A stretch of 20,411 nucleotides of DNA, taken from positions 1 to 20,411 of the forward strand of contig CAYNYF010000081.1 in NCBI GenBank assembly GCA_964401385.1. The letters run 5' to 3'. This document shows positions 1-8,909 of the stretch, piece by piece; position 1 is the first letter of the stretch, and the number at the start of each line of letters is the position of its first letter. Origin of the DNA: CAYNYF01 sp964401385 (lineage in GTDB: Bacteria > Planctomycetota > Phycisphaerae > SM23-33). Below the pieces are notes generated by a model. The model worked only from the letters and a program-made list of their open reading frames with translations. It had not been told where the DNA came from and ran no database searches. The translations under genes and the position numbers were made by a program.

Positions 1-810
1 TACGGCACGGTGGCGATGGTCGAGCAGAAGATCATCGAGCCGCAGGTGCTGAGCATCTGCAAGAACGCCGGATCGAACCTCACCACCCAGCAGTTCATCG
101 AGGGTATCACCCGCGAGAAGTTCCAGCAGGCCGTCACCGACGCGTTGCAGGAAATGGGACGCAGGAAGGGCATCCACTTCCTGATCGCGCTGGTGCGCGG
201 CTTCCACCCGGCCGAGGACATCAAGGCCACCATCCAGGCCCGAATGATCGCGGAGGAGGAAAAGGAGACACTGCGGATAGAGCAGCAGCGGGACACGGTG
301 GCCGCGGGGCTGGAACAGGCCCGGAAGATGGTCGACGTGGCCGTCAAGGACTTCGACGCCCAGACCGAGGCCCTCGTGCGCGAGGAAGAGGAGCGCGGGC
401 GCAAGAAGGCCGACCAGACCAAGGCCGAGGCCGACCGCGAAGTTGCCGCCCTGCTCAAGCAGGCCGCCGAAACGGACGCCCAGACGATCAAGATCATCGG
501 GCAGGCCGACGCCGACGTCGTCGAGGCCACCAAGAAGGCCGAGGCCAAGCGGCTGGAACTGCTCATCGAGGCCTATGGCGGGCCGGAGGCGTACAACCTA
601 GCTATCTTCGCCGAATCGCTGCCGTCGGACATCGATATCGAGTACCGATACGCCGGGGCGGGCACGCTCTGGACCGAGGCCAAGAGCAGCATCGCGGACA
701 TGGCCGCCAAGAAGATCCTCGAGCAAGCCACGATGAAGCCCGCCGAGGGACCCAATCCCGGGCGCAAGAGCGGGAAGGCCAAGCCCCCCGCCGCGCAGCC
801 GGGGGAGTAA
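1..810 (+). CDS. SPFH/band-7 (flotillin-like) protein, C-terminal part
   Basis: The frame is open from base 1 to a TAA at 808-810, so the gene starts before the window; the GTG at 10 and the ATG at 16 are internal codons. What remains is the end of an SPFH fold (TTQQFIEGITREKFQQAV, then a short helix region to about residue 80) followed by a long charged coiled coil rich in Glu, Lys, Ala and Gln (about residues 75-185). A small conserved tail contains AYGGPEAYNLAIFAESLP, and a basic, proline-rich end follows. Members of this family form membrane-bound oligomeric scaffolds. The N-terminal membrane anchor cannot be seen here. A 329-nt gap separates it from the next gene, so membership in the VTC operon is not shown. 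Family assignment is by eye from the overall pattern; the specific role is unknown. Confidence 0.75.
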   Translation, partial: YGTVAMVEQKIIEPQVLSICKNAGSNLTTQQFIEGITREKFQQAVTDALQEMGRRKGIHFLIALVRGFHPAEDIKATIQARMIAEEEKETLRIEQQRDTVAAGLEQARKMVDVAVKDFDAQTEALVREEEERGRKKADQTKAEADREVAALLKQAAETDAQTIKIIGQADADVVEATKKAEAKRLELLIEAYGGPEAYNLAIFAESLPSDIDIEYRYAGAGTLWTEAKSSIADMAAKKILEQATMKPAEGPNPGRKSGKAKPPAAQPGE

Positions 811-1139
811 GACGCGGCGGGTTGTCGCTGCGCGCCTGCATCAGATCCACACGCGGCTGCCGCGCAGCAGCGCCGCGCCCCGGCAAGGCGACTCGCACAC
901 CGTTTGGATCAGCAACGGCGGCGGACCCGGCGCACGGACGCTTTACGCCATCTCCGCCGGCGGGCGGCATCTGTGCGAGGCTGAGGCTCGACCAGGCGGT
1001 GGAAAACTCCCGTGCGGGCGGTTGCCGATTCAAGGTAGGTCGTGGTAGAATAGAGCATCTGGTCGGCCGAGCGCCGAATGCAGGGGTCGTCGTGTGGCCT
1101 TGCTGGGACGATTTGGCGCTTCGGAAGAGGAGTTTCGCC
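811..1139. other. Intergenic gap upstream of VTC operon
   Basis: This 329-nt GC-rich stretch has no credible gene. An open frame from 822 joins the VTC gene in frame, but its first 106 codons encode a low-complexity Arg/Ala/Pro sequence with no family signature and no good ribosome-binding site. The only element I can support is the promoter candidate at 1022-1051. Confidence 0.6.
1022..1051 (+). promoter_or_regulatory. Candidate sigma-70-type promoter of VTC operon
   Basis: TTGCCG at 1022-1027 (four of six matches to TTGACA) and TAGAAT at 1046-1051 (five of six to TATAAT) are separated by 18 nt. They lie about 90 nt before the ATG of the VTC gene. This is pattern matching only. Confidence 0.4.
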
Positions 1140-1928
1140 ATGCCGTTCCGACACACGCTCCAGAGCAACCGCTTCGAGTTCAAGTACGTAATAGACGAGA
1201 ACTGTGCCCGAGCGGCCCGCGACTTCGCCCTGGCCTACCTCGAGCCGGACGAGCATGCCCTGGACAAGCCCAATCACGAGTACGGCATTTGCAGCCTCTA
1301 CCTGGACAGCCCGGACATGGCCTTGTGCCGGGCGACTCTGCACGGCCAGCGGAACCGATTCAAACTACGCATCCGTTTCTACGAGGATCGGGCGGACGCG
1401 CCGGCGTACGTGGAGATCAAGCGCCGAGTGAACAACGTCATCAGCAAACAACGGGTGGCGGTGCGGCGTGCGGCGATTCCCGGGCTCCTGGCCGGGCGTC
1501 TGCCTGGACCTTCGGACCTCTGCGCGTCCGGAGACGACAACTTCGGATCGCTGGAACGGTTCTACGGGCTGGCGAGCACCATCCGCGCCGAAGGGCGCCT
1601 TTTCGTGTCGTATATGCGGGAAGCGTACGTCACGCGAAATGACAATTCGGTCCGGGTCACGTTCGATCGCCGCCTGGCGGCCGGCAGGTACCCCAGCGAG
1701 CTGAAGCTCTCAGAAACGGCCGACTGGGTCCGGCCGAGAGTGGGGGGCGTTATACTGGAGATCAAGTTCACGGACCGCTTCCCCATCTGGCTGCGGGAAA
1801 TGGTCCGCGTGTTCGACCTGGAGCGGCGTTCGATGGCCAAGTACGTCGCCTGCGCCCGGCAGTTGGCGCATCTCGGCGTCTCGCTGGGAGGGACGTATGT
1901 GCCGGGCCGCGAGGAGGCGCGGACATGA
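1140..1928 (+). CDS. VTC-domain protein (polyphosphate polymerase-like)
   Basis: The 262-aa product has the VTC tunnel-fold signature known from eukaryotic VTC4, which makes polyphosphate from ATP. Visible motifs are RFEFKY (11-16), KLRIR (75-79), VEIKRR (91-96), a Lys at 103, YMRE (158-161), ILEIKF (205-210) and SMAKY (231-235). These charged residues are the kind that line the triphosphate tunnel, so the catalytic set looks intact. The start at 1140 is chosen because GGAAGAGGAG lies just before the ATG and homology begins at once; the frame is open further up without family sequence. The stop overlaps the next start by ATGA. In bacteria this domain commonly sits beside DUF4956 and CotH genes, as here. 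Whether bacterial members make polyphosphate is inferred from the fold, not shown by this sequence. Confidence 0.85.
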   Translation: MPFRHTLQSNRFEFKYVIDENCARAARDFALAYLEPDEHALDKPNHEYGICSLYLDSPDMALCRATLHGQRNRFKLRIRFYEDRADAPAYVEIKRRVNNVISKQRVAVRRAAIPGLLAGRLPGPSDLCASGDDNFGSLERFYGLASTIRAEGRLFVSYMREAYVTRNDNSVRVTFDRRLAAGRYPSELKLSETADWVRPRVGGVILEIKFTDRFPIWLREMVRVFDLERRSMAKYVACARQLAHLGVSLGGTYVPGREEART

Positions 1929-2617
1929 ATGGTTTCCTCGAAACGATCTTGCACAGCGACGTCGGGGCGCAGGCGGTCCACCCACAGACGATCCTGCTGG
2001 TGGTGCTGCTGTCCTTCATCATCGGTCACCTGATCGGGTGGGTGTACATGTGGACGCATCTGGGCCTGAGCTACTCCCGGATGTTCGTGGCCTCCCTGGT
2101 GGTGTTGCCGGCGATCGTGGCCCTGGTCATGGTGTTGATGGCCGGCAACATCGTGATCGCCTTCGGGCTGCTGGCGGTCTTCGCGGTGGTGCGCTTTCGA
2201 AACGTGCTGAAGGACACGCGCGACACGGTGTTCATTCTGTGGGCGATCTCGCTGGGGATGGCGGTCGGCACGATGCGCTTCAGTACGGCCATCCTGGGCT
2301 GCCTGTGCGTCAGCGCGATCTTCCTGTACCTCCGCTTCACGCTGTTCGGCAGCCGGCACCGATACGACGTGGTCCTGTCCGTGCACTGGGACGGGGAGGA
2401 TCCGGTGCTGCAGTCGCTTCGATCGATCCTGAAGCGTCACAGCGTCCGCGTCTGGCTGGCGAGCCAGCGTGCGGTGGCCGAAGGCGGAGTGGACGTCTCC
2501 TGCCGGCTGCTCCTGCGGGACCCCGCGCGTGCCCACGAGTTGTTGGCCGAACTTCAGCGGACGGAGGGGGTGCGTCAGGCCTCGCTGTACGCAAGGGAAG
2601 ATGAGTCGGAGTTCTAG
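1925..2617 (+). CDS. DUF4956 integral membrane protein
   Basis: The 230-aa protein has four to five predicted membrane segments at about 22-43, 51-73, 75-90, 102-116 and 119-141, then a soluble C-terminal domain of about 90 residues. The stretch FAVVRFRNVLKDTRDTVF (86-103), followed by AISLGMAVG, is the DUF4956 signature. The soluble part (HRYDVVLSVHWDG...) looks like a small alpha/beta domain. The gene overlaps the VTC stop codon by four bases, so translation is probably coupled. The family has no established biochemical role. Its steady link to VTC and CotH genes suggests a membrane partner, perhaps a channel or anchor for the VTC protein; that is inference. Confidence 0.85.
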   Translation: MNGFLETILHSDVGAQAVHPQTILLVVLLSFIIGHLIGWVYMWTHLGLSYSRMFVASLVVLPAIVALVMVLMAGNIVIAFGLLAVFAVVRFRNVLKDTRDTVFILWAISLGMAVGTMRFSTAILGCLCVSAIFLYLRFTLFGSRHRYDVVLSVHWDGEDPVLQSLRSILKRHSVRVWLASQRAVAEGGVDVSCRLLLRDPARAHELLAELQRTEGVRQASLYAREDESEF

Positions 2618-2620
2618 CGG

Positions 2621-3772
2621 ATGGGAAAGCTGCGCCGCATCAAGACCCCGCTGGCCCAGCAGTGGCGCCGCATTCGGTATCAATTGGTGCCGGTTCTGAC
2701 GTTCTGCGGGCTGGTCGTGATGACGAGCTGGCTGTGGCAGCGGCATCGGCAGGCTCCCAACGCGGTGGGTGAGGTGGAGGCGATCCGGGTCGCCGTTCGC
2801 AGTCAGTACAGTGGTGTGCTGACGTTGCCGGACAGCGGCCCGGTTCAGATCTTCGACTCCGTGAAGATCGGGCAGGTGGTCGCGTGTCTGGACGACGCAC
2901 CCGCGCAGGCGGCGCTGCTGGCGCTGAGAAAAGAAAAGGAGGCGCTGGAGGGCGAGCTGGCGGCCGTCACGGAGCAGATCCGTCAGGACGAGGCCGAGCG
3001 GGGCTACGACCGGATGATCGAGGCCAGGCGGCTGGCGGCGGACGTCGAGCGCTGCCGGCTGACCATCCTGGGCCTGCGGACGGACGTTGAGTCCGACAAG
3101 GTGGAGCTGGCCCGGCTGGACAAGCTGCTGGAAGCGATGCGGAAGGCCTTTGAGAAGGGCGCCGCCAGCGAGCTGGAGATCACGGATCTGACCGGTGAGC
3201 GCGACGTCGTCCTGGAGCGCATCCGGGGCAACACGCGGTCGATGGGCCAGGCGGAGGAGGACCTCCAGGCCACCCAGGCGAGGAGGAGGAAACATCCGAC
3301 CAGCCAGCCGGCAGACTGGTCCGCCTACATCGGGCCGATCCGCGAGCGCCGGGCTGCACAAGAGGCCAGGGTCCAGGAGGTCTCGCTGCAGATCGCCGCC
3401 CTGACGATCCGCTCGCCGATCTCCGGGACGATCTGTAGCGTCCTTTGCCGTCCCGGGCAGGGCGTTGATGCCAACGAGGACATCCTGATCATCGCCGCCG
3501 ATCGAGGGGAACACATTCTCAGCTACGTCCGCGAGTACCAGCGCATCCAGCCGAAGGTGGGCATGCCGGTAACGGTCCGTCTGCGCTCGGCGTCCGGCAA
3601 GGGGGTGCAGGCGCGCATCGTACGGGTCGGCCCGCAGGTTGAGGAGGTGCCGCCGCACCAGCGGTTCGATCCGGCTCGGATCGAATGGGGCTTGCCCGTT
3701 CTGATCTCCATGCCCCAGGCCCTGCCTCTCCGGCCGGGGGAACTGGTGGACATCGCCTTCCAGACGAGTTGA
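2621..3772 (+). CDS. HlyD-type membrane-fusion/periplasmic adaptor protein
   Basis: The 383-aa protein begins with a basic cytoplasmic stretch and one membrane helix (about 21-40). A first half of a biotinyl/lipoyl-like domain follows (VGEVEAIRVAVRSQYSGVL, about 48-95), then a long coiled-coil hairpin rich in Glu, Arg, Leu and Lys (about 98-265). The second lipoyl half has the typical IRSPISGTICSVLCRPGQGV (about 274-293), and a beta-barrel region ends the protein. This is the normal order of HlyD/RND adaptors, which bridge an inner-membrane exporter and the outer membrane. No transporter or outer-membrane channel gene is visible next to it. It starts 3 nt after the DUF4956 stop, with a GGAG upstream, so it belongs to the VTC operon. 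A role in exporting a polymer or protein made by the locus is a guess. Confidence 0.82.
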   Translation: MGKLRRIKTPLAQQWRRIRYQLVPVLTFCGLVVMTSWLWQRHRQAPNAVGEVEAIRVAVRSQYSGVLTLPDSGPVQIFDSVKIGQVVACLDDAPAQAALLALRKEKEALEGELAAVTEQIRQDEAERGYDRMIEARRLAADVERCRLTILGLRTDVESDKVELARLDKLLEAMRKAFEKGAASELEITDLTGERDVVLERIRGNTRSMGQAEEDLQATQARRRKHPTSQPADWSAYIGPIRERRAAQEARVQEVSLQIAALTIRSPISGTICSVLCRPGQGVDANEDILIIAADRGEHILSYVREYQRIQPKVGMPVTVRLRSASGKGVQARIVRVGPQVEEVPPHQRFDPARIEWGLPVLISMPQALPLRPGELVDIAFQTS

Positions 3773-3821
3773 CCGAACCGCTCGGGCAGATAGACACGTC
3801 CCGGCCGGCGAGACCGAACCG

Positions 3822-6800
3822 TCAGGTGCGAATCCCAACCGGGACGGGTAAGCTCACCAGCGACAGGATGTCCAGCAGATCGTCTTCCGCGTCGCCGAGC
3901 GAATCGAGTGTCGCCGGGCCGTTGGATCGCAAGGCGCGGCCGATCGGGTTCCTCCGCGTCCCGGGCGGCGCCGGCAAGGGCTCATGCCGACTTTCCCCCG
4001 CCGTGGGGAACGGCGTTGTCGAAACGCCGGCAGTGGCGCTGGGATGGCGCTGGCCGGGCAATCGCACCCGAGGGACATCCGGCGAGCCCCAGGAACCAAG
4101 AGCGTCTTGGTCCTGGGCGGCGAGGGCAGCGGCGAGAAGCCCGGGCGCGGGCGGCAAGCCGGCGCCCTGCGGTTGGCTCGCGGTGGCCGCCGCGACGGCC
4201 TCGCCCGCCTGGCCCGTGCCATAGTTATCGGCCCAGAGGGTGTAGTCGCCGCCATCGACAATGCCGTCGCCATTGAAGTCCCCGTCGATCCACCCTCCCG
4301 ACTGGCCGTAGTGGTCGCCCCAGATCGTGTAGTCCCCCCCGTCGACGATGCTGTCGCCGTTGGCGTCCCCGGACACCAGCGGGGTGGCCGCGCCGGCCGA
4401 GCCGCCCTCGTGGTAGCCCTGCCAGTTGTGCCAGTCGTCGCCGAACAGGTGCGCGTCCATCCGCTCCAGCGAGGCACCCTCGCCGTCGGGGGCGACCGGC
4501 CAGGGCCACTCGTCGTCGTATCGGACCTGATCCACCGGGACGTAGGCGAGGGGCCCTTCCGGGCCGGCTTCCGGGCGGCTCAGGTGAACGGTCTCCCCGC
4601 CGTTGCTGAGATTGCCCTGGTACGGTCCAAAGACCTCCACCTGGGGCGGGATGCCGTATTGCGACCGGAAGGCCGCCTCGCCCGCCGGCTCGGACACGTC
4701 CGCCTCCGTCAGCACCAGGAAGCCCCCCGCGGGGATTTCCACCCCCTCGGGGAACGTGTAATCCACGCCGCCGTGGACCTTCCAGGTGTGGGTGGGCTCG
4801 GTCAGGTGGTACAGCTTCACCGCGGCGTCGGTGATGTTGTGCAGCTCGAGGAACTCCGCCTCGCCCTCCGGCGGGTGGTACATGATTTCGCTGAAGACGA
4901 TCGGGCCCACGAGGGGGTAGGCGTTGGCGGCGCCCGGGGTGGGTGCGCTCAGCAGCAGGAAGTGGCCGGTGCCGTCGTCGGTCGCGTACAGGCCGTAGGT
5001 CAGGTCGGTGTCCGAGGCCGCAAAGTCGTGCTGATTGACGGTCACGCCGTCGCCGCGGGTCAGCACCACCTCATCGCCGTGGCTGCTGAGGGCGAACAGG
5101 CCGGCGAAGTGGTCCACCTCGGTGAAGACGAGGTACTCGCCCGCGCCGATCGTCGTGCCGCCCGGAATCTCGTACTTCATCGGATCGCTCGGGTCGTCGC
5201 TGAGGTACCAGCCGCCGAGGTCCACGGGGTCTTGCGTCTGGTTGTACAGCTCGATCCAGTCGCCGCTCGTTCCGTCGCTGTGGGTCAGGGCCTCGTTGAC
5301 GACGACCGAGTCCGGTCCGGCGTGGGTCAAGTCGATCAGCGCGCCCTCGGCCGAGAGCAGGCGCAGGGGCTCGCCCTCCCAGGAGATGTGCCCGTCGTAG
5401 GGCCCCACGACCAACAGGCCCTGCCCCCCGGACGGACCCGACGCCCGCGCCCGGAACGTTGCCGCGTCGGGCGAGACGTACAGCCAGGAGCCCGGGCACA
5501 GGACCGTCCCCGGGGCGAAGGTGAAGCTCACCCCCCCTCCCAGCCGCCAGCCGGAGATGTCCACGGCGTAGCCGTTGGGGTTGAACAGCTCGATGTACTC
5601 CTCTTCCTGGTTGCCCGAGACGGGCGCGTCATCGACGCCGCCGAACAGGATCTGCCCGGCGAACGCCGCCGGCTGGGCGTCGGGAACGGCCGAGTCCTGC
5701 CCGCTCAGCTCGAACCAGAACTCGTTGTACGGATCGTACCGGATGTACGGCCCCAACTCGCCGTACAGGTAGTCGCGGCGGCCGGCAATGTAGTAGTTCT
5801 TGAGCTTGTCGATCTCGTACGCGAAGGTGTCCCCCCCGCCCTGGGGCGGCAGCAGGCCGTTGGCCTGCTCGTAGGCCATTTGCGCCACCCACCAGTCGAT
5901 CCGCTGCTCGATGGGCAGCTCGGCGTACGGCGTGCCGGGCGGCTTGAGAACCTCATCCATCAGCGTCCGCAGGCGGCGGTAGAACATCTCGTGGGCGACC
6001 GGGTCGTCGTGGACGGCGTCGGTGAGCCGGACCCACCCGCGGCCCCACACGTCGGCGTGGGGGTCATCGCTGTTGGCGTAGAAGGGGGGCATCCAGTACC
6101 GGTCGCCGTGGCTGCTCTTCTCGCCCCAGGGGGTGAGGTCGCTCCAGTCGGCGCCGGCGTCCACCCAGTCGCCCCAGGTCAGGTCGCGATCGTGTCCGAT
6201 GTACATCCACTCGCCCGTGTCGGGGTTGCGGTAGACATACCAGTTGTGGGTGGTGCAGTCGCCGTCCTGGATCAGGGCCTCCACCGCCAGATAGTTGACC
6301 AGGGCGGGCAGGTCCAGGTTGTCCATCACGTACACGTGCCGGTTCGGGTTGTTCGGGTCGATGCCGTAGGCCAGCGCCTGAAGGTCGGAGGGGTCCCACA
6401 CGATGGGCTTGGGGTTCTTCTTTTCGAAGTTCAGGTAATCCGAGGTGCTCAGCCAGGAATGGATCACATAGTACAACGTGCCGTCCTCGTCCAGGCCCTC
6501 GCGCTCCAGCGTTTTCGCCTGTAGCTGGTCGTGGAAGATCCGCACGCCCATGAACGCGCCGTTCTGGCGGACGTGCATCAGGAAGGTCATCTCACCGGGC
6601 ATCCCCGCCAGGTCGTACAGCCAGAACGACAGCTCCTGCCGCAGGTACGAGCCGTCCTGCGGGCCGGGGCAGTTGACGTTGATCTCGCCCACGCGGTCCT
6701 CGCCGGCATCGAACAGGAAGCGGTGGTCGTCGTTGAACTCGATCTTGCGCGACTGCCCGTCGCCGTCCGCGACGCCGCTGTTAATGGTGCCGCCGCGCTC

Positions 6801-8909
6801 GCGGATGTAGACGTTGTCGTAGAGTTCGCCCAGGTAGAAGACCGCCCCGCGCGTGCCCGCGTCCGAGTCGGCGGCGACGGGGCTGGCGACGAAGAAATGG
6901 AAGACCGGCAACTGCGTGGCGGCGTAGGAGTCGTCCTGCACCACCGTGCCCAGGTACTGCGAGGATTGCCGGCCGCCCATCGAATCGTCGAACAGCGGCC
7001 AGCGCGAGCCGGCGGACCCGTCGCTGGCGGTCACGTAGTAGCGAACCATCTGCCCCGGCGTCGAGCTGCCGGCGGGAATGACGGCCCCGTATACCCCGTC
7101 GCCGGAGCCCCCGTCGCCGTGCAGCCCGTCGTCGTACATCGTCAGCGTCGTCTCCCCGCCGAACATCACCCGGTACTTCAGCGACACGCCGGCGACCGGC
7201 GCGAACGCCGGCCGGACCTCCGCCGTCACCACCAGGTCCTCGCTGTCGGTCGGGACCGCCGGGCTATGCGCGACCTGGGTGATGATCGGGCCCAGGTCCG
7301 TGCTGCCGGTGCCGTTGACCGCCCCCGGCGTGGGCACCGTGAAGTAACGATGCACCTCGGCCTGCGTCCAGTTGGCCGCCAATTCCGGCACGATCAGGAA
7401 ATCGGCGTCCCCGGCCGTCAGGTTCAGCCCCTGGATCGCCAGCACGTTGGCGCCGAGTTGCAGGGAGGAGATGTAGGCGGAGATGTCGATCGACTCATAC
7501 ACCATGGCCAGAGCGTCGGGGTTCTCGGCCGTGGCCGCGGAGTCCCACGCCGGCGAGCCGGGGGCGTTCTGCGAGGCCACCTGGACACCGTTGATCCACG
7601 CCACGAAGCCGTCGTCGTACTTCATCCTCAGCAGGAGGCTACCCGGAAGCTCCGTGCCCTCCACCACGAAGGGCACCCGCATGCAGGCGGAGGGGTTCTG
7701 CCCGGCCATCGCCGCCTCGACGTCGGTTTCGATGTGAGCCTCGTAGGCGTAGGTGGGCACCGTGATGTCCGCCACCAGCCGCGGCAGCACCAGCAGGTCA
7801 GAGCTGGTGAGCGATCGGTTGAGGGCCTGAATGGCCAGCACGTTGGTGCCGGCCACCAGCTCGCCCAGGTACGCCGACACGTTGTAGGAGCTGTAGCTGC
7901 CCCCGAGGGTCGGCTCCGGGCTCACCTGAGCGGTGGAGGCCGAGTCCCAGGCCAGCGGAGTCGGGGCGTAGACCGAATACACCTCCGTCCCGTTGATCCA
8001 CGCGACGAAGCCGTCGTCGTACTTCATCTGGAGGATGAGGTTGCTCAGGTGGGTGGGGTCGGTGACCTCAAACTCCACCCGCAGGTAGGCCGAGGCCCGC
8101 ACGCCGTACATCTGCGACTGGACGTCCAGGCCAATCATCGGGTCGTAGCCGCTACCCGTGTCGTATCCCAATCCGGTGCTGCCGCTGAGCCAGCCGGCCG
8201 GGGTATAGCCCAGGCCGTGCCAGTCCGTGCCGATGTCGCTGGACGGCACCAGACCCCTGGCGGCGGCGCCCGCCTCCACCAGCGTGATCGTCCCGCCGGG
8301 CACGTAGACGATCTCGGTGTCGTAGCCCATCGCCGACAGGCCGTCCGTCCAGCTCGAATCATCGTAGCTCTCGCTCGTCCAGCCCGGGAGCGGACCCGTC
8401 GGGACGGTGTACTTCATCTCCACCCCCGCCGGCAGCAGCGTCTGCGCCGAGAGGGCCTCGATGATCCCGTAAGAGACGTCCCCGGCCTGTTCGGGGAATT
8501 CCGGCGAGTACTCATACTCGATCGTCCCGTCCGGGTGGGCCAGCGCCAGGTACTCCCCGCCGCCCGAGAGCTTGAAGCTCGTGTGCAGTTCGCTGCCGGC
8601 GACGGCGCGGTCCTTGTTGGAGGCGAAGACCACCAGGTAGTCTCCCGCCGGCAGCGTCACCGCCGGGAACCGCCACTTCGTCGGGCGGGAAGCCTCGTCG
8701 GTCAGACCCCAGTTCTCCAGGCTCACGTCGCTGACGCCGGCGTTGTACACCTCGATCCAGTCGGAGTATTCTCCGTCCTCGTCGGCCAGCGTATCGTTGT
8801 TGATGGCCATGAACTCGGTAATGTAAAGGTCGCCGCTCAGCAGCAGCCGCGGCTCCAGCGGCTCGAAGGCTGGCGGAATCTCTTTCCCTCTCCGGCGTCT
8901 CGGGATCAT
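3822..8909 (-). CDS. Giant secreted CotH/lamin-tail/dockerin protein with LEPR-XLL start
   Basis: The 1695-aa product starts at the ATG at 8909, with GGAG six nt upstream (8916-8919) and an immediate LEPR-XLL motif (FEPLEPRLLLSG, about residues 15-26). An open extension to 9011 lacks these signs. Approximate order: lamin-tail domain (25-140); galactose-binding-like modules with MKYDDGFVAWING twice (155-515); an Ig-like spacer with YDDGLHGDGGSGDGVYG; CotH core (685-1055); three more lamin-tail domains (1085-1185, 1200-1300, 1330-1465); dockerin-type pair DANGDSIVDGGD and DFNGDGIVDGGD (about 1510-1560). A Pro/Ala-rich tail without a clear PEP-CTERM helix ends the protein. The CotH core keeps YLAVEALIQDGDCTTHNWYV and HDRDLTWG, matching the DxxxxxN and DxD-type residues of CotH kinases. 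It is probably a cell-surface or exported protein, either a kinase or a structural scaffold. Confidence 0.88.
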   Translation of the reverse strand: MIPRRRRGKEIPPAFEPLEPRLLLSGDLYITEFMAINNDTLADEDGEYSDWIEVYNAGVSDVSLENWGLTDEASRPTKWRFPAVTLPAGDYLVVFASNKDRAVAGSELHTSFKLSGGGEYLALAHPDGTIEYEYSPEFPEQAGDVSYGIIEALSAQTLLPAGVEMKYTVPTGPLPGWTSESYDDSSWTDGLSAMGYDTEIVYVPGGTITLVEAGAAARGLVPSSDIGTDWHGLGYTPAGWLSGSTGLGYDTGSGYDPMIGLDVQSQMYGVRASAYLRVEFEVTDPTHLSNLILQMKYDDGFVAWINGTEVYSVYAPTPLAWDSASTAQVSPEPTLGGSYSSYNVSAYLGELVAGTNVLAIQALNRSLTSSDLLVLPRLVADITVPTYAYEAHIETDVEAAMAGQNPSACMRVPFVVEGTELPGSLLLRMKYDDGFVAWINGVQVASQNAPGSPAWDSAATAENPDALAMVYESIDISAYISSLQLGANVLAIQGLNLTAGDADFLIVPELAANWTQAEVHRYFTVPTPGAVNGTGSTDLGPIITQVAHSPAVPTDSEDLVVTAEVRPAFAPVAGVSLKYRVMFGGETTLTMYDDGLHGDGGSGDGVYGAVIPAGSSTPGQMVRYYVTASDGSAGSRWPLFDDSMGGRQSSQYLGTVVQDDSYAATQLPVFHFFVASPVAADSDAGTRGAVFYLGELYDNVYIRERGGTINSGVADGDGQSRKIEFNDDHRFLFDAGEDRVGEINVNCPGPQDGSYLRQELSFWLYDLAGMPGEMTFLMHVRQNGAFMGVRIFHDQLQAKTLEREGLDEDGTLYYVIHSWLSTSDYLNFEKKNPKPIVWDPSDLQALAYGIDPNNPNRHVYVMDNLDLPALVNYLAVEALIQDGDCTTHNWYVYRNPDTGEWMYIGHDRDLTWGDWVDAGADWSDLTPWGEKSSHGDRYWMPPFYANSDDPHADVWGRGWVRLTDAVHDDPVAHEMFYRRLRTLMDEVLKPPGTPYAELPIEQRIDWWVAQMAYEQANGLLPPQGGGDTFAYEIDKLKNYYIAGRRDYLYGELGPYIRYDPYNEFWFELSGQDSAVPDAQPAAFAGQILFGGVDDAPVSGNQEEEYIELFNPNGYAVDISGWRLGGGVSFTFAPGTVLCPGSWLYVSPDAATFRARASGPSGGQGLLVVGPYDGHISWEGEPLRLLSAEGALIDLTHAGPDSVVVNEALTHSDGTSGDWIELYNQTQDPVDLGGWYLSDDPSDPMKYEIPGGTTIGAGEYLVFTEVDHFAGLFALSSHGDEVVLTRGDGVTVNQHDFAASDTDLTYGLYATDDGTGHFLLLSAPTPGAANAYPLVGPIVFSEIMYHPPEGEAEFLELHNITDAAVKLYHLTEPTHTWKVHGGVDYTFPEGVEIPAGGFLVLTEADVSEPAGEAAFRSQYGIPPQVEVFGPYQGNLSNGGETVHLSRPEAGPEGPLAYVPVDQVRYDDEWPWPVAPDGEGASLERMDAHLFGDDWHNWQGYHEGGSAGAATPLVSGDANGDSIVDGGDYTIWGDHYGQSGGWIDGDFNGDGIVDGGDYTLWADNYGTGQAGEAVAAATASQPQGAGLPPAPGLLAAALAAQDQDALGSWGSPDVPRVRLPGQRHPSATAGVSTTPFPTAGESRHEPLPAPPGTRRNPIGRALRSNGPATLDSLGDAEDDLLDILSLVSLPVPVGIRT
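7588..7626. repeat. 39-bp internal direct repeat in CotH gene, copy 1
   Basis: This 39-bp stretch recurs at 7990-8028 with a single mismatch, about 400 bp away. It encodes the MKYDDGFVAWING core of a galactose-binding-like module, read on the minus strand. Such near-identity between two diverged modules suggests recent duplication or local gene conversion. Confidence 0.8.
7990..8028. repeat. 39-bp internal direct repeat in CotH gene, copy 2
   Basis: This is the partner of 7588-7626, with one base difference. It encodes the same MKYDDGFVAWING core in the module that appears to be nested inside the other. Confidence 0.8.

Noticed and set aside
822..1139. N-terminal extension of the VTC protein by 106 residues
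   Set aside because: The extension is low-complexity, lacks family sequence and has no ribosome-binding site; GGAAGAGGAG marks the ATG at 1140.
1562..3838. 758-residue minus-strand open frame opposite VTC/DUF4956/HlyD
   Set aside because: It is the antisense shadow of three well-supported genes, and the translation is Gln/His/Arg-rich with no domain.
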